Positions 35,467 to 47,400 of a stretch of 64,000 bases of DNA are shown one piece after another (position 1 is the first letter of the stretch; every line of letters starts with the position of its first letter). The translations under genes were made by a program, and so were the position numbers. The notes beneath the pieces are model-generated. The model was not told the origin of the DNA, searched no databases, and saw only the letters and a program-made list of their open reading frames with translations. Source of the stretch: Adiantum capillus-veneris (Eukaryota > Streptophyta > Polypodiopsida > Polypodiales > Pteridaceae); contig CM043946.1 of NCBI GenBank assembly GCA_014529385.2, forward strand, positions 19,423,077 through 19,487,076, written 5' to 3'.

Positions 35467-36950
35467 CTAGGATAGTATGTGAGAAATGTAGATATGAGAG
35501 AAGTGAAGAGATGAGAAGTTTCACTCCCAAGCCCTATTCTTGCTCGTAGGCAATAAAAATACTGCGGGGAGAGATGTACTTGTAGCAAGAAGGACCTAGA
35601 ATTTATAGAGAGAATGAATTTCTAGAGTGAGAGAGATAGGTTTGGTTAGAGAGGGAGATGAAATTACAGATATATGTTGAATTAAAGATGAAAAAGAAAA
35701 CAACAAGAAATCAAGAAAATATCAAAGTAGAACACATCTTACTTGACAAACACTTTGGGAGTTATTCACCATTTTTGATGGAGAGAGAAGAAGAGGGAAG
35801 ACTTCAAACCTTGATTGATGCACCAAGTTCAAGTCCATCTTTGATTAGAGATTATATTCTAAGGATAGCTTGCAAGATTGGCTAGTCTTCCTCTAGGAGT
35901 AAGTGTAGGATTAGACTTATATTTATAGCTAAGTACAATTAGGTATTACTACTCTCACTCTCTCATGAATTCATCCCATGAATGGCTTGAATAGCTTGAA
36001 TGGCTTGAATAGATTGAATGGCTTTAATAGCTTGAATGGCCTGAATGGCTTTATTAGCTTGAATGGTTTGAATAGCTTGAATGGATGGAATAGTTTTTAA
36101 GGAAAAAGAGGTCCCCTTTTATAGGTGAAGGGAACCCCCAAGGGTTTAGACAAGAAGAGAAGAGCCAGTGTGAACAAAAACTGGAAAAGATTGAAATGAG
36201 TTGTCCCTGTATAATGTGGGCAGACTGGGGTCCAGTGTTTTGATCATATCTCCTTAACCATGTCTCCAAATAAAGAAAAAAATAGGAGCAAAAAATTCAG
36301 CTCATTAGCTACGACTCCCATTTTATATACTGTTTCCAATTCGGATTGGACCCTTGTTTAAAAAACCATTAAAATAGGGTACATTTTTGGCAACAAAAGT
36401 CTTCTTGTGGTCCCCTTAGCCTAGACTTTTACTTGATTCGAATGGACACCTCATGCAATATAAAATCATGACATTGCTCCTTCACAAAGTTTTGTAATCA
36501 TGCTTGCAATAATGCATTAAAATAGGGATATCTTTGAGAATTATGCAAGCTAGTGTCCCACTAGGATTTGATTCCTTCCTAGTAGCTATTAAAAAGAAAT
36601 ATAAGAAAAATATAAAAAATACATAGAATATATATACATATATTGAAAGTTACCCTAGATATAGGATCTAGCTAGGATGTAAGATGATAATGACATAGTA
36701 GAAAGAAAGAACCAATGTTTTTTGTCCCAAGTTAAAGAGACGCAGCTATTCATGCTTTTCCCATAATACTTTTTGATGGTAGTGTAAGAATATGTTACCC
36801 TTGAGATAAATAATAGGAAGAGATAGAAAGCTTACTAATATACTTAGATATGCATATGTACATTATAGGAAATATACTTATGTATCTAAAAAGTTGCAAG
36901 ATAGATCTTGTTGCATTCGTTCCCACTATATACGTGTCACAACACGACAC
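35467..36950 (-). mobile_element. Block Q, right part
   Basis: About 1.5 kb between the Q small ORF and the hAT N-terminal half, AT-rich, with an 18-bp tandem repeat at 35978-36092. On the minus strand, right after the hAT motif NYKGA, the sequence reads TGTCGTGTTGTGACACG, which would suit an LTR start, but no matching LTR or primer site was found. A plus-strand 75-codon frame at 35658 has no recognised motif. Confidence 0.4.
35978..36092. repeat. 18-bp tandem repeat GAATGGCTTGAATAGCTT
   Basis: About six imperfect units, alternating GAATGGCTT and GAATAGCTT half-units with single-base changes. It is a minisatellite inside block Q. Confidence 0.8.
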
Positions 36951-37906
36951 CGCTCCTTTGTAGTTGGAAGCATTATCTGTAACAATAGCTGTCACATTCT
37001 TCAGTCCACCCAGTCAAGCAATAGCTCTCTCATATACATTTGTCAAGTAGAGAGATGTCTTCTCTTCTCTTTCAATGAGGTATGAATGGCCTACAAAAAC
37101 ATTGCACCTTTGGGACAAATTACCATAACATTAATCAATGGTTTTTTCTAACAGGTAGTCCATCCGTTGAGCGCTATGGTATAGCCAAATATTGGAGCAA
37201 AGTCAAGCACCATTCACTTGACAATCGCTTTTGTACTGGTCTTGACTTTGTCCACATACTCTGTTTGCATTTTATTATAATCAGGATAGATGAATCCTTT
37301 TTTGGCAGTTGACATTAGGGCATCTTTGAAAATAGGATTTCTTATGACATTAAATGGGATTCCACAAGCCATGAAGGCTTGTGTCCACTTTAGATGCAAT
37401 TTGAGCATGTCCTGTTGAGTGAATGTTGCGTGTAGAGTCCCAGGCGTACTGGCTCTGCTGGATGTCCCGAGACTTGCATCTATCCCGGGACATGGCACCA
37501 TTTGGAAAAGTGTAAGGACTTTGAGGTGTTCGTGTTGTCCCCATTGAAGGTCCTTGGTTAGCTTGCATGTCCTCTTAATCTACACTCACTTCTTCTATGT
37601 TGACAAATGACCCACCTATCATACCCTTCTGTCTCTTAGGAAGAAGTCATGCCTATTCGCATCTCTTTACATACCCTGCAAAATGGACCCATATGTCTTT
37701 AGGCGGTGCTCCATATTCTTGGGGCTAGTGCCGAATAAATGTTCTTTGATGCGAGTTGCATTGCCATGCCACTTATGCCCACAATGTTTGCATTCCACAA
37801 ACAAAAATGTTTTGCCTCTCTCTTTTTCTTGCACATACGACCACTCTTTTCCTTGCACCATGCTTTCTGACTTCAACAAAATATATCCTACAATCAATAG
37901 ATACAC
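36951..37906 (-). pseudogene. hAT transposase pseudogene, N-terminal half
   Basis: Minus strand from 37906: BED-type zinc finger with WSYVQEKERGKTFLFVECKH, CxxCGHKW and later HLFGTSPKNMEH. After a gap comes DUF659: WTQAFMACGIPFNVIRNPIF, then ALNGWTTC, KPLINVMVICPKGAMF and VTDNASNYKGA near 36960. These are standard hAT landmarks in order. Several in-frame stops are present. It ends exactly where the C-terminal half at 6401 should continue, so it is split from it by block Q and element O. Confidence 0.78.
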
Positions 37907-38049
37907 TATGATTATAATTTTTCACCATAATCGTGCAATGAGAAAGATAAAAGGTTATAGATATGATTTGCTAAATTAAAATGATGAATAAATAGTGTTA
38001 AGATAATATTTTAGGGAAGATCACCAATGGATATGCCATTCCTCGCTAC
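37907..38049. other. No gene seen
   Basis: AT-rich spacer upstream of the hAT N-terminus, leading into the hairpin array. It could be the hAT 5' region; no terminal inverted repeat was identified. Confidence 0.4.
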
Positions 38050-38530
38050 TAGGAGGTAAAGAGCGTTGCTCAAGACAACCTAGATGAGCAATGGAGTCAT
38101 CTCACATTCCACTATCTATGTCTCTTGGAGGTAGGAGCTACTGCTCAAACACAACCAGTCGACCTTAAAATAAGTGAGGTCTCTAATTTATATATCACCA
38201 TAGAGGTAAGAGCATGAGCTCGATAACATCCATGTGACTCCTAAGTACTATGCATGACTAATATTCACTAGGAGGTAAGAGCGTAAGCTCGATAACAACC
38301 AAGTAAATCCTACTTCATACCTTAAACCTTACATGGAAGTAAGAGAATCATCTCATAACAACCAAGAGGCACTAAGTGGACCTATTCTATGCAACCAACT
38401 GAATCCTACTCCATAACTTAAACCTCACTTGGAAGTAAGAGAATCATCTCATAACAACCAAGAGGCACTAAGTGGACCTATTCTATGTCTATATGGAGGT
38501 AAGAACATTTGTTCATGACAACCAAAAGAC
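38050..38530. repeat. Tandem array of seven short hairpins with compensating changes
   Basis: Seven units, consensus GGAGGTAAGAGCNNNNGCTC followed by ATAACAACCAAG. Stems start at 38061, 38135, 38210, 38279, 38343, 38439 and 38503. Arms are GAGC/GCTC in four units, GAGA/TCTC in two and GAAC/GTTC in one, so changes in one arm are matched in the other. Loops are 3-4 nt and vary. Unit spacing is 64-96 bp. Units 5 and 6 are a recent ~96-bp duplication. Sequence outside the stem and its flanks is poorly conserved. No family is known to me. Confidence 0.75.
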
Positions 38531-38639
38531 CCTACATGTATGTGTATATGTTCCAAAATGTATGAGTTAACACTACATCTATGCACATATTATAGCTATG
38601 ATAGATTTTAACCATCAAATATCACTTTTAGTCTCTATT

Positions 38640-38875
38640 TTAAAACAAATAGAGCTAAGAGTATAACTTCTAATGTTTAGAATTATACATGCACTATAGC
38701 TAAAAATGTAGCCTCTAATGTGTACAATTATTTATTTATCTATTCTAAAGCATGTAGAGCTAAAAGTATAGTCTCTACTGCTTCTTAGAGTAATTCATTT
38801 ATACTAAAACAATAGAGTTAAACAATAACTTCTATTGTTTATAATTATAGGTGATTCAAATCTAATGTTTATAAT
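38640..38875. repeat. Degenerate ~60-bp repeats (TAGAGCTAAAAGTATA-type)
   Basis: Four loose units each start TAGAGCTAA/TAGCTAAAA/TAGAGTTAA and contain CTCTAATGTTTA-like blocks and AATTAT. Strongly AT-rich. It directly follows the hairpin array and may be a more decayed part of the same satellite-like region. Confidence 0.45.
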
Positions 38876-39048
38876 TTTATTTTTAATGTATAAACATTAA
38901 GAATAATCTTTTCTTAAAATATCAAAGATTTTTTAATTTGACAACTCAACCTTTCTATGTCGGAGGTAACCTAACACTTTGTTGAAGGGAATTGTAGTTA
39001 AAACACGCAAATTTGGGCTTTATATACTACTGCAATATTAATCAAAAC

Positions 39049-39126
39049 CATATCGATCGATACATATTATTGATTTAAAGCCTATCGATCAATATTTGAT
39101 TGTTTGATAGGCTTTCGGTCGATATG
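39049..39126. repeat. 78-bp dyad (nested inverted repeat)
   Basis: Outer arms CATATCGATCG (39049-39059) and CGGTCGATATG (39116-39126) pair with one mismatch. Inner arms AAAGCCTATC (39077-39086) and GATAGGCTTT (39106-39115) pair perfectly. It could form a cruciform or RNA hairpin, or be the remnant of a small foldback element. Just upstream of the broken end of element R. Confidence 0.6.
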
Positions 39127-39244
39127 TAAGCATTAAAATGTTATTTTGAAAAAAGCTAACGTGGCAGCGAATAATACGCGCGAATAAATCTTTGGAATTT
39201 ATTAATCGACCATTATTCACGAATAAAATGAATATCGAATAACG

Positions 39245-40310
39245 AATCATGCAACCTACCTACTCAGCTGGAGAATCTATCTGTGCATTTGGTGCAACAA
39301 GGGAATGCACACAACCTCAATCAAGAGCAAGGAAGAGAACAACAAAGGAAAAACCAAGAATATCACTCCTATAATTGTGGGAAAGATGGACACCCAAGGA
39401 GGCATAATCTCAATAGAGGAGCAAGACAAAACTTAACTTCACCACCAAGAGCAAGACCACCACCATGGAGGGCACCACAACAAGCACCACCTGTGAAAAT
39501 CATACAACCACCCTTTTAACCACATCCACCACCACCACCACAACCTCTCATTCCACCTTTACCCCCATCACCAGTTGGCAACTAGGCAGTAAGTATCATC
39601 AGTCTTGAAGGTAAGGTAAAGGAGAAAGTGGACAAGGATATCAAGGGAGTGACAAAAGGTAATACCAAGGTTAAAGGGGTAGATTCCATGGGGGTAAAGC
39701 ACTTTAGACATGGCGAATCTTGCCAAAAAGAAGAAAAGATGAAAACTAAAGGGGAATCTAGCAAAAATCCATCCAAGTCAAGATGAAAAATTCACATTGT
39801 AGATTTCTCTTTGGGTGAATGTTCTAAACCATATGATCTGGTTAAAGATGTTTCTGTGCAGGGCCCAAAAATCACCTGGTCCCAGTTCCCCACCTAGCAC
39901 CTAGGGTGAGGAGACAATGGACAAAGATGGTTAGCACAAAACGACAAAAGCCAAAAATAGTTGGGGCTATCTTTGGGAGGAATCTAGATGACATACTACC
40001 AGTGATGGATGCTCACATCAAAGGGAAACACATCTCTAATATCTACATCGATGGTGGCATACAAATATGCATCATGAGTGAAAAAATGATGCACCGTTTG
40101 GGTTTAGAGGTGAGTAGGCCGGCACCATGCTGAGCCAAAATGTCAAATAATGTAAAAGTTCAATGCGTTGGTGTTATAAATGTAGCTAGGTTAAAGGCGT
40201 TCAACACTGAGGTGGATGTGGACATCTTTGTCATGCCACACAAGGAAGCAGGTTATCCTATCATTCTAAGGAGTCCTTGCCTTATGGCTATGAGAGCTAA
40301 GCAAGACTGG
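39245..40310 (+). pseudogene. gag end and protease of element R
   Basis: The knuckle is degenerate (SYNCGKDGHPRRHN lacks the first and last Cys). A proline-rich segment and stops follow, then KPYDLVKDVSVQGPKITWSQ, matching the P segment before protease. Protease: NIYIDGGIQICIMSEKMMHR (DGGI), after a stop DIFVMPHKEAGYPIIL, ending MRAKQDW. The next residues are already mid-RT, marking the internal deletion at about 40309. Confidence 0.75.
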
Positions 40311-41720
40311 ACAAAGAGGGACCATTTTCCTCTTCCTTTACAAGATGAAATTCTCAATGAGATAGCAGGACATGAGTGCTACACGATATGTGATGGCTAC
40401 TCATGCTACTTCCAAATTAGCATCTCTGAAGAAGATCAAAAGCAAAAAACCTTCATCACACCATAGGGTTTTGCTTACTGAGTTATGCCTTTTGGTCTCA
40501 CAAGTTCTCCAGCCACTTCTTACTGCTATGTGACATTTGTTTTTCAACCATTCTTTGGAAAATAAATCCATGTTTTTACTGATGAATTTTGTATCTATAG
40601 CTCGCACTCTCTTCATTTGGAGAAAGTCTATGAAGGTCTAGCTAGGCTACAAGCTTTGGGTGGCCAACTCAACGTGGAGAAATGCCACATTGGAGAAAGT
40701 AAGGTTACTCTTCTTGAACATGTGATCTTTGCCAAGGGCATTGAACCTGACTAAAGAAAGGTTCAAGCCTTGGTGGCTTTGCCCTCTCCCATGACAACAA
40801 AGCAGTTTGTCTCCTTTCTTCAAAAGGTGAGGTATTTGAGTAGGTTCATTCACCTGCTCTCTCAAGTGGTTCTCCCTTTACAAGTTACCTATCAAGAGAT
40901 TTTCACTTGGAGTGAAGAAAACGAACATCGTTTTAGTGAGTTAAAACAAATTATAGCCTTACTTCCACTATTGCACCTCCAAAGTGGGATGAGCCGTTTT
41001 ATGTAAACCTTAGTGTGGGCAATAACACACTTGGGTAAGTGTTGATGCAAAAGGATTCTCAAAATTCTTTCATGCATCTTATCTACTTCTCTAGTTGCAT
41101 GATGACTCCATCAAAAAATCAATACACATTAGTGGAGCACATGGTGCTTGCATTAATGTTTTCTACCACCAAATTTTTCTCTTATTCATTGTCTAGACCA
41201 GTCATAATCTTAACAATGGAAGAAGTATTTCCTCACGTAATACAACAAATGGATGTTTCTTCTAAGATTTCCAAATGTCTCACAAGGTTGAAAGAGTTTG
41301 ATTACACAATGCAAGATGAGAGCTCCACAAGAGCTAGTCTAGGAGGCATTCACACTCATCGCCACTATGAGAAAAAACTAAATATCAAGACAAGTGACAA
41401 AGAAATAGCACGTATGTTGTAAGTCTCTAAGTTGGAGAGGCCTCACTCTCTTTTGTTTGATGGATCCTATAAGAGGATAGTGAAAAAAGCTGCAGCACGC
41501 ATTGTTGTCTTCAATGAACAAAGGGAAAATGTATTCTCTATTGGGCATATCTTGGATTCCCACTCCAACAATGAGGCAAAATATGCAGCCTTAACTCTTG
41601 GGTTGGAGGGGTGTGTGACACAAGGTATTCAATGAATAAATGTATTTGGTGATGCCATGCCTTTAATAAAACAAATACAAGGAACTTGGGCTTGTAAAAG
41701 CATATCTTGCTAGGCTATTT
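40311..41720 (+). pseudogene. RT and RNase H domains of element R
   Basis: RT resumes at KRDHFPLPLQDEILNEIAGH, then VMPFGLTSSPA and active site TDEF, where P has IDDF, so it is catalytically dead. Connection: GGQLNVEKCHIGESKVTLL. RNase H follows with stops, then the second RNase H LLFDGSYKRIVKKAA and HSNNEAKYAALTLGLEG. At least six stops occur across the region. Confidence 0.8.
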
Positions 41721-41779
41721 GCAGTAAGTTAGGAAACTTTCAGGGAAGTCTCAAGCTGTAAAATTACATCATGTCCTTT

Positions 41780-43160
41780 GAGAAAAAAATCAAGAAGCAG
41801 ATGCTCTAGCTCAATAGAAACTACAAGATGTTCTAGTGCTGGGTGCTATTAAGTTGAAGCTGCTTCTCTTCCAAGGTAGCAACACTATGCATGACATCAT
41901 GAGTTTCTTGGACATGGGAGAGTGTCCTAAAGATCTTACTGAGGGCCAAAAGTAGTGGCTTGTGCATAAGGCAACAAAATCCCTCCTTATGAAGACCTCT
42001 ATTGCAAGGCTAAGGATCAAATTCTTAGGTGTGTACCTCTCTCTAGAGAGATCACCAAAATCCTTTCAAGTTGCCATGATGGTTCTACAAGCTAGGTTTG
42101 CGTGGCCTAATTTACAAAGAGATGTGCATTACTGGTGCAAACATGCAAAGAGTGCCAGAAGGATGGTGATAGCAGACTCACATACGAGCCACAAACTCCT
42201 ATTATCTCTTATGGACCATTTGAGAAAATGGAAATTGATGTCATTGGGTCTTTGCCAAGGAGCCAATCAAGTAAATTGTATATCATCAAGGGTGTGGACT
42301 ATATGACCAGGTGGGTTGAAGCAGTTTTGCTACCACCCAGATTACAACTATGGAAGTGTCTAAGTTTGTAGTTAAAAATATTTGTTGCTGTTTTGGAACT
42401 CCTCTTAAAATAATTTCTGATAAGGTACTAGATTTTAGAGGAGACCTTGTAGGAGAGCTGATGGAGAAGCTGGGTATCTCATCACGAGTACAATCAACCC
42501 CCTACTACCCACAATGCAACGGTTTGGTGGAAAAGGAAAATGGTATGATCTACAAGATCATCACTTAACAAGTAAACAGTCACAAAAGTGATTGGGACAA
42601 GCATCTTATGGCTGCACTTTTGGCTTATCGCACTTCATTTTTCACATCCCTTGGGTTCACACCATATCACTTGGTGTATGGCAAGGAGGCCATTTTATCC
42701 ATTGAAGTACAATTGGATAGTCTCAGGGTGCTAGCTAGGTATATGGAACGCCCTGATGATCATCTTCACAACCACATTCTTGATCTAGAGAGGCTTCAAA
42801 CAGATAGAGAAGATGCTATCAACTGTTATGGAACACATGCATGGAAATGTTGATTTATCTTTAACAAGGGATTTAAGGAAAAAGGTCTCAAGAATGGTAT
42901 ATTGGTCCTAAGCTATGATAAAATATTTGACACTAGAAGGATAAGAAGTTTCCACCCACATGGGAGGGGACACATGTCATTAGAAAGTGCTACAACAATG
43001 GAAATTACCAATTGATGGATGCAGATGGTAGGATCCACAAAACACTTATTGATAGATGGAGGATGAAGCAATACTTTTTGAGGTTTGATCAAGCACCTAT
43101 GATGGATATTCCTAAGGAGGGAGACTCCTGCACCTCACCTCAAGAAGAATCAAGTATGGA
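41780..43160 (+). pseudogene. Integrase of element R
   Basis: Zinc region WPNLQRDVHYWCKH (frameshift before the second Cys pair, then CKECQKDGDSR). Core: FEKMEIDVIGSLPRS, VDYMTRWVEA, IISDKVLDFRGDL (DN changed to DK), STPYYPQCNGLVEKENG and AYRTSFFTSLGFTPYHLVYG. The C-terminal part is broken by frameshifts near 42850 onward and ends before the polypurine tract at 43189-43200. Confidence 0.8.
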
Positions 43161-43200
43161 CTAGAGACAGGAATGCCTTTGGTTTTAGGGGAAGGGCTAA

Positions 43201-44095
43201 TGAGGGCCACTTTTCAAATTTTTTGTCCACCTCTCTGTTGGTATGTACTTGATGGCAAGGGTTCAAGGCTTCATGGAGGAGAAAGGACCCGATGCATGTA
43301 TATCACAAAAAAATCTATGTATTTATGTTGTACATAGCTATGGTTCTGATATATTTGGATCTTGGAAATAAGGAGAGGTAAAAACAAACCCTATGAAAAA
43401 AAAAATCACTGGATGTTTATTCTACCTAATGGTCACTACCTGCCGGTCACTACAGGTGACCAATAAGAGTGAATAGTAAAAGGGAGGAGAATCTTATGCA
43501 TTATGGAGTTGGAGTCAACAAAATATTATCAAAGTGAATCATAATTCACTTGTGGACACAAAGCTTGCACATGAAGTCAAGAGGGGACCACCTGGAAGAT
43601 TTTTGTGGGATTTTTCTCTATTTGTTTCATTCCAAATTGGAAAACGTTTTCAATATAAAAGTTGTAGGCATTCAATTGCTCTTTTTGTCCCTGGGCTTTT
43701 TTATTATTTTTGAAGTTAGGGTTTGGGAGATATGAAAAAAATGGTGGAGCCTATATGTCCACATGCACACAATTAAGCTCTAGAACTCACGCTCTCATAT
43801 GTACATCCTTATGTATGCACCTCTACATACACATAGTTCTACTATGGCATAGTATTGGCTATGGTCATTCATTTTGGTTTCTTAATGGCAAAGAGGTTTG
43901 CATTACCATGCAAACATAAGTTTGTCAGATGTTGATTATGTGCAGATTCCCCTTGTTAAGGTTTATGCGGTGTCTATGAAGCCTATGTTGATGAAGCTCT
44001 AATGATCTCTTCCTCTCCCTCTCTCTCCTTCTCTCACATCTTACTTGTGCTATGTGCCAACCCCCCTACCATGCGTCCTAGCTGCATTCCAAGCT
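43201..44095 (+). repeat. 3' LTR of element R
   Basis: Starts TGAGGGCC after GGGGAAGGGCTAA, as P's LTR starts TGATAGCC after GGGGGAGGGCTAA. A TCTCTC-rich segment near 44010 and GCGTCCTAG...CTAGGTGGTGCCCCT at 44070-44110 correspond to the same features in P's LTR. The exact 3' end is uncertain: in P the LTR runs about 150 bp further. Confidence 0.6.
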
Positions 44096-44097
44096 AG

Positions 44098-44491
44098 GTG
44101 GTGCCCCTATTGTGTACCTCCCATGACGAGGCCATCATGCATAGTCTCGGTGTAGAGGCCATCAAGTCTGTTTTGCACATCCAACTCTCACTATGTATGC
44201 CGAGTGAAATATGTTTGAGTGTTATGATCCGATGGGATACCTATCATGTTACAAGATGGATATGTGAGCACATGAAGTTCCAGAGGAGCTTATGGTGAAG
44301 TGGTTTGAGCAGTTCGTTATTCCAAGTTTGACTACACAATTTGAAGATCTTGCCAGGGAATATGCAGATTGTTGGAAGTATTTTAAAGAAGCAATTTTAC
44401 ATGCTAGTAAAATGAATATATGGCAAGGGAAAATGGAATACAATAATGAGTAGCACCAAACTACAAAGAATTTTGGAAACAAGTTTGTGTT
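44098..44491 (+). other. Primer-site-like motif and possible gag-like frame
   Basis: TGGTGCCCCTATTGTG at 44099 resembles the primer-binding sites of O and P. Some 170 bp later an open frame reads PEELMVKWFEQF, then DLAREYADCWKYFKEAILHA, ending TGA near 44453. It might be the start of a non-autonomous element using the preceding LTR, but similarity to gag is only impressionistic. Confidence 0.25.
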
Positions 44492-45097
44492 TAATTAGTA
44501 GCGGAGGAAGATGCTTTGGGAGATGTTGCACAAATTGAAGGGCCATACATTGAAAGTAATGTAGAGTTTCCAGAGCTACCTAAAGATAATGTTTGTGCCA
44601 TTTGCAACTCAGGTGAATCTGTTAATGAAGATGTTGATTGTTCCATCATCAACTCACAAAGGGACACTATGCATATTGACTATCTACAAGTATGTGACGA
44701 GTCTTTGAATATGAAAGGAGATACCTGTCATGATATGAAAATTGCACATGATACCATGGATGTACCATTTGATGCCTATGAACAAGAGAATGAGCCTATG
44801 TCTATTGAGGAAGAAGTGCATGCAAATGGAGATATTGCTGAACAGGATCAGGATGGCATCATAGATGCTTTCCTAACTGACTTACATGCATATGTTCTAA
44901 CATGTGACACTTTTTTTGATTGGAATACCTATTTACAGGGGGTGCAGGTGTTATACATGGAGGATGAGTTTCCAACAAGCACACCCGGGGTCTTCACTAA
45001 GGATTACTGTATGGTGTCACGTGAGTGTACAATAGGGGGGGTTTATGAGGCCAAAAAGGTAGATTTTACAAAGGAGGGTACCATATATAGGGGGTAA
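44492..45097 (+). CDS. Unrecognised acidic ORF (about 201 codons)
   Basis: Open frame from just after a TAA; no ATG at its start (a TTG lies at 44516). Highly acidic, with a CAIC pair (NVCAICNSGE) and a second half containing DLHAYVLTCDTFFDWNTYLQ and KDYCMVSRECTIGGVYEAKK. No domain is recognised. Its length without a stop in AT-rich DNA suggests real or recently real coding. It may be an internal ORF of a non-autonomous retroelement, comparable in acidity to the late ORF of O, though no sequence match between them is seen. Confidence 0.35.
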
Positions 45098-47074
45098 AAT
45101 GGCAGTTTTGGTGCACGCAGGTGACGTCTTCCTAGTATTCTAGTGAATCCCTCGGGCAGGCACATATATGCTCAAAGATGATCAAGTAGAGGAGGTATGC
45201 ATAGACAAGTCTATATATATGAGCGACATGTCAAAGTTTATTGATACAGACAATGTTGTTGAGCTTCCATGTGTTGAAGTGGGTGATGTGGGCATGGGAT
45301 ACCAACACACACATCAAAATTCTAAAGCTAGAGAGGATGAAGACAATGATCCGTATCATCATTCAAGGTGGCAAAGCAACCAATTGTTTCAAAGAATGCT
45401 TGCTATTTTTTGAGAGGATATGTGTGATATGGACTTTCTATTATTTTCCCCTTATTATTGATCGTCTCATGGATCTTGTGTTTGCCAATAGAAGGAGTTT
45501 CTCTTTTGTGTATTCCAAAAGAAAAAAAATCCCAATTATTGACATCGTCTGTATGTTTTCTCTTGATTCGGGACAAGTTTCCATGTTTTGCAAAGAATTC
45601 AAGTGCTATATTCTCAACATAAAGCTTAAACCGGCCGGTGGATCCAAATTTTTTTTTAAAGCACATGCAACATGGTTGAATGGAATTGGGACCAAGGTAT
45701 CTTGTTAAGTTGTGCAAAGCTTGCAAAATGTGTATACCTTATGGGTTCTTGTAGTTTGCTATGTCAAAAGAGTATTATACTACTCCATTGTTGGGGCAAT
45801 TCTTTATTATTCTGTTTGATCCAAGAGGGCACGACATGGCTATGTTACATTCTAGATGATGTATATGGTTTACATTTTCCTTTATTCCAGATGGGTATAC
45901 ACTCATGTGAGCTGTCAAAGCATGCTTATAGTGGAGCACTACTTGGTTGCATTTATGTCTATGCTTGTTGTTTTAGATAATGGTCGACACATGTCGGAGG
46001 ATGTGCAAGTTTATAGGGGGTGGATGTCGTGCCACTTTGCGGGCAAGGTATGAAAAAAGAGGATCTGCAAGCATTTTCAAATTTTGCTAAACTTAACACT
46101 AATGCAAGAATTATATATGATAGCAAGATTGAATGATATGTATACTTATTACGAGTTTTGGGGCCAATAAATGAAGATTGATGCCTATAAACCAAGCTGT
46201 GATGCTACTGCTAAAATGAAGTTTTATAGGTCAAAGATGTATTACTTGGAATTCTCTACAAGCCTGTCTTTACAGCTTGTTGATTGGAGTCCGGATGGAA
46301 AAGTTATTGGCAATTTAGTATTTTCCAAGGGCCGGGTTTGCTATCTTTAGACCGGAGTTGGGACACGTGCTTGAGTGATTTATTTCAACTTGAGAGGGTT
46401 CTCGGTGATAACATCTAGCACAAGCTAGAGTATGAGCTAAATTATGCTCAAATTGGGCATTTGATGCTAAAGGTATGGCCAGTTCGGTTTGCTATGCAGT
46501 CTTAGACACCTATGAATGGGAAAAATTAATGCTCAAGCACTCAAGATTGTGCTCAAGAAAGTTTTAGTTGATATTTGGTAGAACAAGTTAATCTTGGGAT
46601 TGTTTTGATTATCAACATGCCATATGTGATGCTTTCATGAAAGCAAATAAACTTCTAGATGGGGTATCTCTTTGTAATGTCATCATTCAAAATGCATGGA
46701 GTAAGGGTGTGGTCAAAAAAATTCCAGGAAAATATGTTGTGCTTGGAAGTGCTTTGGACCAAATTACGTTGTCTGGGCTATTGGCAAAATGAGTTGACTT
46801 GGTTTATGTGTATATTATATGTGGTGCTTTAATGAACACACATCAATTTTGTGATAAGCTTTCAATTCAGAAGTTTGAATCTTGTAGAGCATTGATTACG
46901 GGGAATGGCCAACATGGCAATGAAAAGGTGGACCCGTGGTGCTTTGGCCGATATGTTTGCCTTGATGTGGTGCTAAGCAATGTGTTGGTCGACTATGCAT
47001 ACCAAATATGGAGTTAAAGGTTTCCCATAAGCGAAGGCCCCCCAAGGGCCATGGAAATGGCCGCTCGAAGGAGG
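45098..47074. other. No recognisable gene; short acidic ORF near 45168
   Basis: A plus-strand 81-codon acidic frame (45168-45413, LKDDQVEEVCIDKSIYMSD) and several overlapping short frames without motifs. I see no LTR, no primer site and no transposase. Probably decayed element DNA. Confidence 0.35.
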
Positions 47075-47400
47075 GTTTTTTTCCCTGCATCAAAACAGCT
47101 CCAATAGCTACATCCGAGGTATCAACAAAAACATGGAATGGTAATACCCAATCAAGAGGTTGTAATATAGGAGAAACTGACAACATTTACTTTAACATCT
47201 GAAATGATTTCTCTTGAGGTTCAGACCATACAAAATCTACATGCGGTTGCTTCTTCTGAATATGTTTATGCACTCGATATCTTAATCCTTTTTGTTGCTC
47301 CCAGTCAATAGGACCCTTAGCCTTAGACCTTGTTACAGTCAACACATCAATCTCCTATTCCAATTGCTCTTGATTATTGCAATCAATTTCCTCCTCTTCA
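47075..47400 (-). pseudogene. RNase H start of element N
   Basis: On the minus strand: SEPQEKSFQMLK, a TAA, MLSVSPILQPLDW, LPFHVFVDTSDVAIGAVLMQ. This is the RT-connection/RNase H start typical of gypsy pol. About 20 residues later homology stops near 47075. Upstream the frame reads DVLTVTRSKAKGPIDWEQQK, which in related elements lies before protease/RT, implying an internal deletion of RT. Confidence 0.75.

Larger units (their letters stand above)
39245..44095 (+). mobile_element. Ty3/gypsy element R, 5'-truncated relative of P
   Basis: Begins inside gag (LENLSVHLVQQGN, matching LSSLSIHLAQA in P) and runs gag, protease, RT, RNase H, second RNase H, integrase, polypurine tract and 3' LTR. Order and motifs follow P throughout, but many stops and frameshifts show that it is much older. 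Its 5' LTR and gag start are not in the window. An in-frame deletion removes the protease-RT linker and RT fingers (about 210 codons by comparison with P). Confidence 0.82.

Noticed and set aside
38050-38530. CRISPR-like reading of the hairpin array
   Set aside because: Plant nuclear context, units irregular (64-96 bp), and the conserved part is a degenerate hairpin rather than an exact repeat with unique spacers.
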